Assembly: GCA_030039005.1 (NCBI GenBank)
Contig: JASHQT010000564.1
Span: 1-15,878, forward strand
DNA: 15,878 bases
DNA from: Bryobacteraceae bacterium
GTDB taxonomy: Bacteria; Acidobacteriota; Terriglobia; Bryobacterales; Bryobacteraceae
Direction of reading: 5' to 3'
The translations under genes were made by a program, and so were the position numbers. The notes beneath the pieces were generated by a model. The model was not told the origin of the DNA and ran no database searches. It saw only the letters and a program-made list of their open reading frames with translations. Shown here one piece after another: positions 14,701 through 15,878 of the stretch (its first letter is position 1; every line of letters begins with the position of its first letter).

Positions 14701-15510
14701 GCCAAAAGTCGAAGCAGACGGAACTACGGCTATCTCCTTCAAACTGGCAGACTCCGTGAAACTTACAATAGAGCCCGAAGAAACCGGCAAACTTCGCAGG
14801 TAGTACATGTCGATGCTGCTGTCCGTGGAAGCGTGAACCACTGTTCCGCAGGAAGTATAGACCCGGCTCCCATCGTCGGAAAGATAATAGGGTCCGCAGT
14901 CGGGATAGTCGCCATGATACGGCCACGTTGTGGGGTTGCCGATCTGCCCCGAGCCGATCTGCACCTCTTCCATGTCGTCTGGCGAGGAGCCATCCTGAGA
15001 AAGATAGAGCGCCGTCTGAGAGGCGTTGAGAACCCCGTTCGTCGCATAGTAGTAAGATAATCCCGGGCTGGTCACTGCGGCGCCGGTGCTCAGGTTCAGG
15101 CCGCTCATGCCGCCGGTATATCCGTTCCCTGGAAGAAATATCCATGCGTAGGTGTCGCCCAAAATAATGGTGTTGACCGTTCCAGGCACCGTGAACGTCT
15201 TGATGATCGAAGCGGATGTGAGATCGATCCAGGTAAGCACACCATCGTGCCCCACGGCCGCGTGTGATCCGTCGGGACTCACCCCGAGAGATAACGGAGT
15301 CTTCGGCAACGCAATCGTGACATCGTCGGTTGTGGCGGGATCATAAATATGCAGCAAGTCCGGACTGGCGGAAATCATGATAATGCGATCCAGCGACGTA
15401 CTGCCCTGCCAGGAAACCGGCCGAAAAGACAAGGAATTGATCTGGGCGTCGCACGAACCCGTCAACATTAAAAGAAACACGGACGCGAAAATGAAGCGAG
15501 AGCCAAGCAT
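11734..15510 (-). CDS. Large secreted protein: duplicated beta-propeller plus BACON units, Ig-like domains, TIGR03437-like C-terminus
   Basis: A 1258-residue exported protein of a kind common in Solibacter-like acidobacteria. Signal peptide 1-23 ends CDA before Gln. Residues 31-351 form a WD40/YVTN-like propeller of short strands with SPDGSHAAVGHDG (78-90). Residues 352-435 are a BACON domain (SWISLTEG at 389-396, IQQSG at 431-435). The arrangement is then repeated: propeller 447-749 (APDGLHAAVGHDG, 497-509) and BACON 750-833 (PWLTITAG, 787-794). Two further beta-sandwich domains follow (about 838-928 and 931-1020). Residues 1029-1256 match the TIGR03437 C-terminal domain (SPGEIVVLWGSGMGP, APIIYSSAG, VVLYATGEG, FQVNLRIPAGTPSGNAPV). 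The protein probably acts outside the cell or at its surface, perhaps in carbohydrate or protein binding; no catalytic motif is seen. There is no Shine-Dalgarno at the ATG. Confidence 0.9.
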   Translation of the reverse strand: MLGSRFIFASVFLLMLTGSCDAQINSLSFRPVSWQGSTSLDRIIMISASPDLLHIYDPATTDDVTIALPKTPLSLGVSPDGSHAAVGHDGVLTWIDLTSASIIKTFTVPGTVNTIILGDTYAWIFLPGNGYTGGMSGLNLSTGAAVTSPGLSYYYATNGVLNASQTALYLSQDGSSPDDMEEVQIGSGQIGNPTTWPYHGDYPDCGPYYLSDDGSRVYTSCGTVVHASTDSSIDMYYLRSLPVSSGSIVSFTESASLKEIAVVPSASTFGQTSTPALDTQIQLFDTQYLTPAGILSLPPFMLSGNSFAAHGKGVFFSQDSTRLYVLVQADSSSNLSNPFAVETINLANPVACPVQLAQTTTSVAASGSLGSLSFTAAADCIYNASTATSWISLTEGAYGSGSGAVQFVVRPNYSTQARSGTIVINGSSLTIQQSGAAGGSPSLVNLSVNTVDAAYSTALDKMIVVSTVPDELHVYDPVSMTDTFIPLIMPPLAVSVAPDGLHAAVGHDGWISYLDLKAQTVLQVFQIVTDVHHVLAAGNGYIYAFPQRDWSPIYSLQIASGTVTATSAIYEGRIPRLEPNDKYFYLGGDGWFSKWDITNGVAVSIEDSPGSENVGNNFWLFQDGSELIAGTGKVYATSDVVAQDMQYTGTYPNINSITWAANASAVHSTAIVPGPPADTQALLFGDAYLAGAGEVTLPPFPAGGASYAGHGLFAFWNSGANALYVLERADPASNLVSTDAVYALSLATGCAAAPVGALPTIPAGGGFGSAFINALTDCLWTASSDSPWLTITAGAIGAGSGNVSWSATANAGAANRSAHITVGQTAYSITQLGTAATPLTLSMAAMTFSAAWSSATPVTPQTFSVQSGAGPFTVTAYPDWIKVTPVSPASYSVSINSSGLAAGTQTGEVLVTSSDGQVQTVMVTLTITPQLVATPAKLSFQYGQGAQFPSAALSIGDGTSSGSSFSILVTSGVTVTPTSGTLPASIKITPTISVAGTYTYNLYVSADSTEIPVPVTITVSGQPVSVSAITSAADFSQGPVSPGEIVVLWGSGMGPATVTSYSPGLAGRVPTVDAGTTVTFNNYLAPIIYSSAGAVCAIVPYEVAGQSTASVVVSYEGSISAAFTQQLEPTAPHFFTKTGTPAGQIDGFNSDYTLNSASNPAPAGSIVVLYATGEGVISPPGVDGTLVGSNLTQPLANVSATIGGQAADVVYAGGSPGSVEGLFQVNLRIPAGTPSGNAPVSIQVGANSSPAGAIIAVQ
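13009..14172 (-). repeat. Second propeller-BACON unit of the internal tandem duplication
   Basis: Encodes residues about 447-834. It aligns along its length with residues 31-436. Paired landmarks are ELHVYDP/LLHIYDP, AAVGHDG/AAVGHDG, VTLPPF/LSLPPF, ALYVLERADPASNL/RLYVLVQADSSSNL, and a Cys at the BACON start. The copies have diverged strongly at the protein level, so the duplication is old. Confidence 0.85.
14203..15420 (-). repeat. First propeller-BACON unit of the internal tandem duplication
   Basis: Encodes residues about 31-436, the N-terminal partner of the unit at 13009-14172. It is slightly longer because of extra loop residues around 178-235, which contain three Cys (205, 221 and, with the BACON domain, 380). 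Confidence 0.85.
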
Positions 15511-15516
15511 TCTGGT

Positions 15517-15522
15517 ATTGTA
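15517..15522 (-). promoter_or_regulatory. Candidate -10 box for the secreted propeller protein, leaderless spacing
   Basis: On the minus strand TACAAT (5 of 6 to TATAAT) is followed by ACCAGA and then the ATG at 15510, a 6-nt gap. There is no Shine-Dalgarno and no clear -35. Confidence 0.5.
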
Positions 15523-15687
15523 CCCATCTTCAAAGCCGGCTTCCGGAGCAGTGCGATTGAAGCAGTAGTTGCCGATTCGATTGGGGATCGACTCCGCCTG
15601 ATGACGGCGTCGCCCCCGCGGTTGGGGATGGCGACCTCGGAGCGCGCGGCATTCAGCTCAAGAATGGGAAGGCGGGCGTGCCTCGAC

Positions 15688-15693
15688 TAAAAT
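15688..15693 (+). promoter_or_regulatory. Candidate -10 box for the VWFA-related gene
   Basis: TAAAAT ends 9 nt before the ATG at 15703, which would give a transcript with almost no leader. It lies in the 192-nt region separating the two divergent secreted-protein genes. A poor -35 match (TGGGAA, 15665-15670) lies 17 nt upstream. Apart from these boxes I see nothing definite in 15523-15687. Confidence 0.35.
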
Positions 15694-15733
15694 AAAAACA
15701 TCATGCGGCGCGCGCTCACAGGAACGCCTTGCC

Positions 15734-15878
15734 ATGGCCCTCGCGATGGGGACGGGATTCGCTCAGCAAGCCTCCCTCGGGCCGAGCGTGGCTCTCGATA
15801 CTCAGCGGGTTCGGCCGGATCGCCTGCGCGTCGATTCCACGCTGGTCATGGTGCCCGTGGAGGTGAGCGACGGCATCG
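15734..15878 (+). CDS. Start of a TIGR03436-like acidobacterial VWFA-related exported protein; runs off the right edge, probable frameshift at its 5' end
   Basis: The 48 readable residues begin MALAMGTGFAQQASLGPSVA and continue to LRVDSTLVMVPVEVSDGI. This is the first strand of the VWFA-related domain family common in acidobacteria, whose members usually read like RVDVNLVLVPVTV. The first residues look like the second half of a signal peptide ending GFA before Gln-Gln, with no basic N-terminus. An ATG at 15703 supplies exactly that, MRRALTGT, but in another frame. Removing one C at 15727-15728 would join them. So either the gene is broken, the sequence has an error, or a poor short signal is used from 15734. 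The downstream domain is outside the window, so the call rests on the N-terminal strand pattern only. Confidence 0.6.
   Translation, partial: MALAMGTGFAQQASLGPSVALDTQRVRPDRLRVDSTLVMVPVEVSDGI

Noticed and set aside
1..15878. CRISPR array, tRNA/rRNA gene, transposon or prophage
   Set aside because: No regularly spaced repeats, no tRNA-like cloverleaf or rRNA sequence, and no transposase, integrase or phage structural gene was seen on either strand.

Overview
The window most likely comes from an acidobacterium of the Bryobacterales/Solibacter group. It is GC-rich and gene-dense. Its right end carries two protein types that I associate with Acidobacteriota: a secreted beta-propeller/BACON protein ending in a TIGR03437-like domain, and the start of a TIGR03436-like VWFA-related protein. 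This placement rests on remembered family signatures, not on a database search. I see no rRNA, tRNA, CRISPR array, transposase or phage gene.

Layout. Positions 1-488 hold the 5' part of sucC (minus strand). An unrecognised, less GC-rich gene follows (536-1375, minus). On the plus strand come a CPBP-type membrane protein with a degenerate active site (1453-2115) and a GT-B glycosyltransferase (2196-3206). A hairpin at 3230-3251 separates the latter from convergent queA (3256-4275, minus). tsaD (4269-5339, plus) starts head-to-head with queA and overlaps it by 7 bp, and mrp/apbC follows (5397-6221, plus). A DedA membrane protein (6226-6828, minus) diverges from a protein of unknown function (6911-7522, plus). 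A CpaE/TadZ-like ATPase (7534-8739, minus) diverges from a LOG-family hydrolase (8905-9489, plus), which is followed by a small exported protein (9556-10176, plus). A two-gene unit on the minus strand encodes a PadR repressor (11145-11645) and a PCMT-like methyltransferase (10276-11148), joined by an ATGA overlap. The 1258-residue secreted protein occupies 11734-15510 (minus). The start of the VWFA-related gene leaves the window at 15878 (plus).

Most of this is ordinary housekeeping and accessory content: TCA cycle, two tRNA modification enzymes (queuosine and t6A), Fe-S cluster delivery, probable undecaprenyl-phosphate recycling, and envelope or secreted proteins. The neighbours do not form one pathway, and I found no obvious new multi-gene system.

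The most interesting signals are these. (1) Five genes without a Shine-Dalgarno sequence have a TANNAT box ending exactly 6 or 7 nt before the start codon, as expected for leaderless transcripts, while other genes have clear ribosome-binding sites. (2) The padR promoter is covered by two palindromes sharing the core GATATATC, 24 bp apart. (3) The CPBP protein has Gln at every charged position of its first catalytic motif. (4) The secreted protein contains a roughly 400-residue internal tandem duplication. (5) The terminal VWFA-related gene seems to have a one-base frameshift inside its signal peptide.
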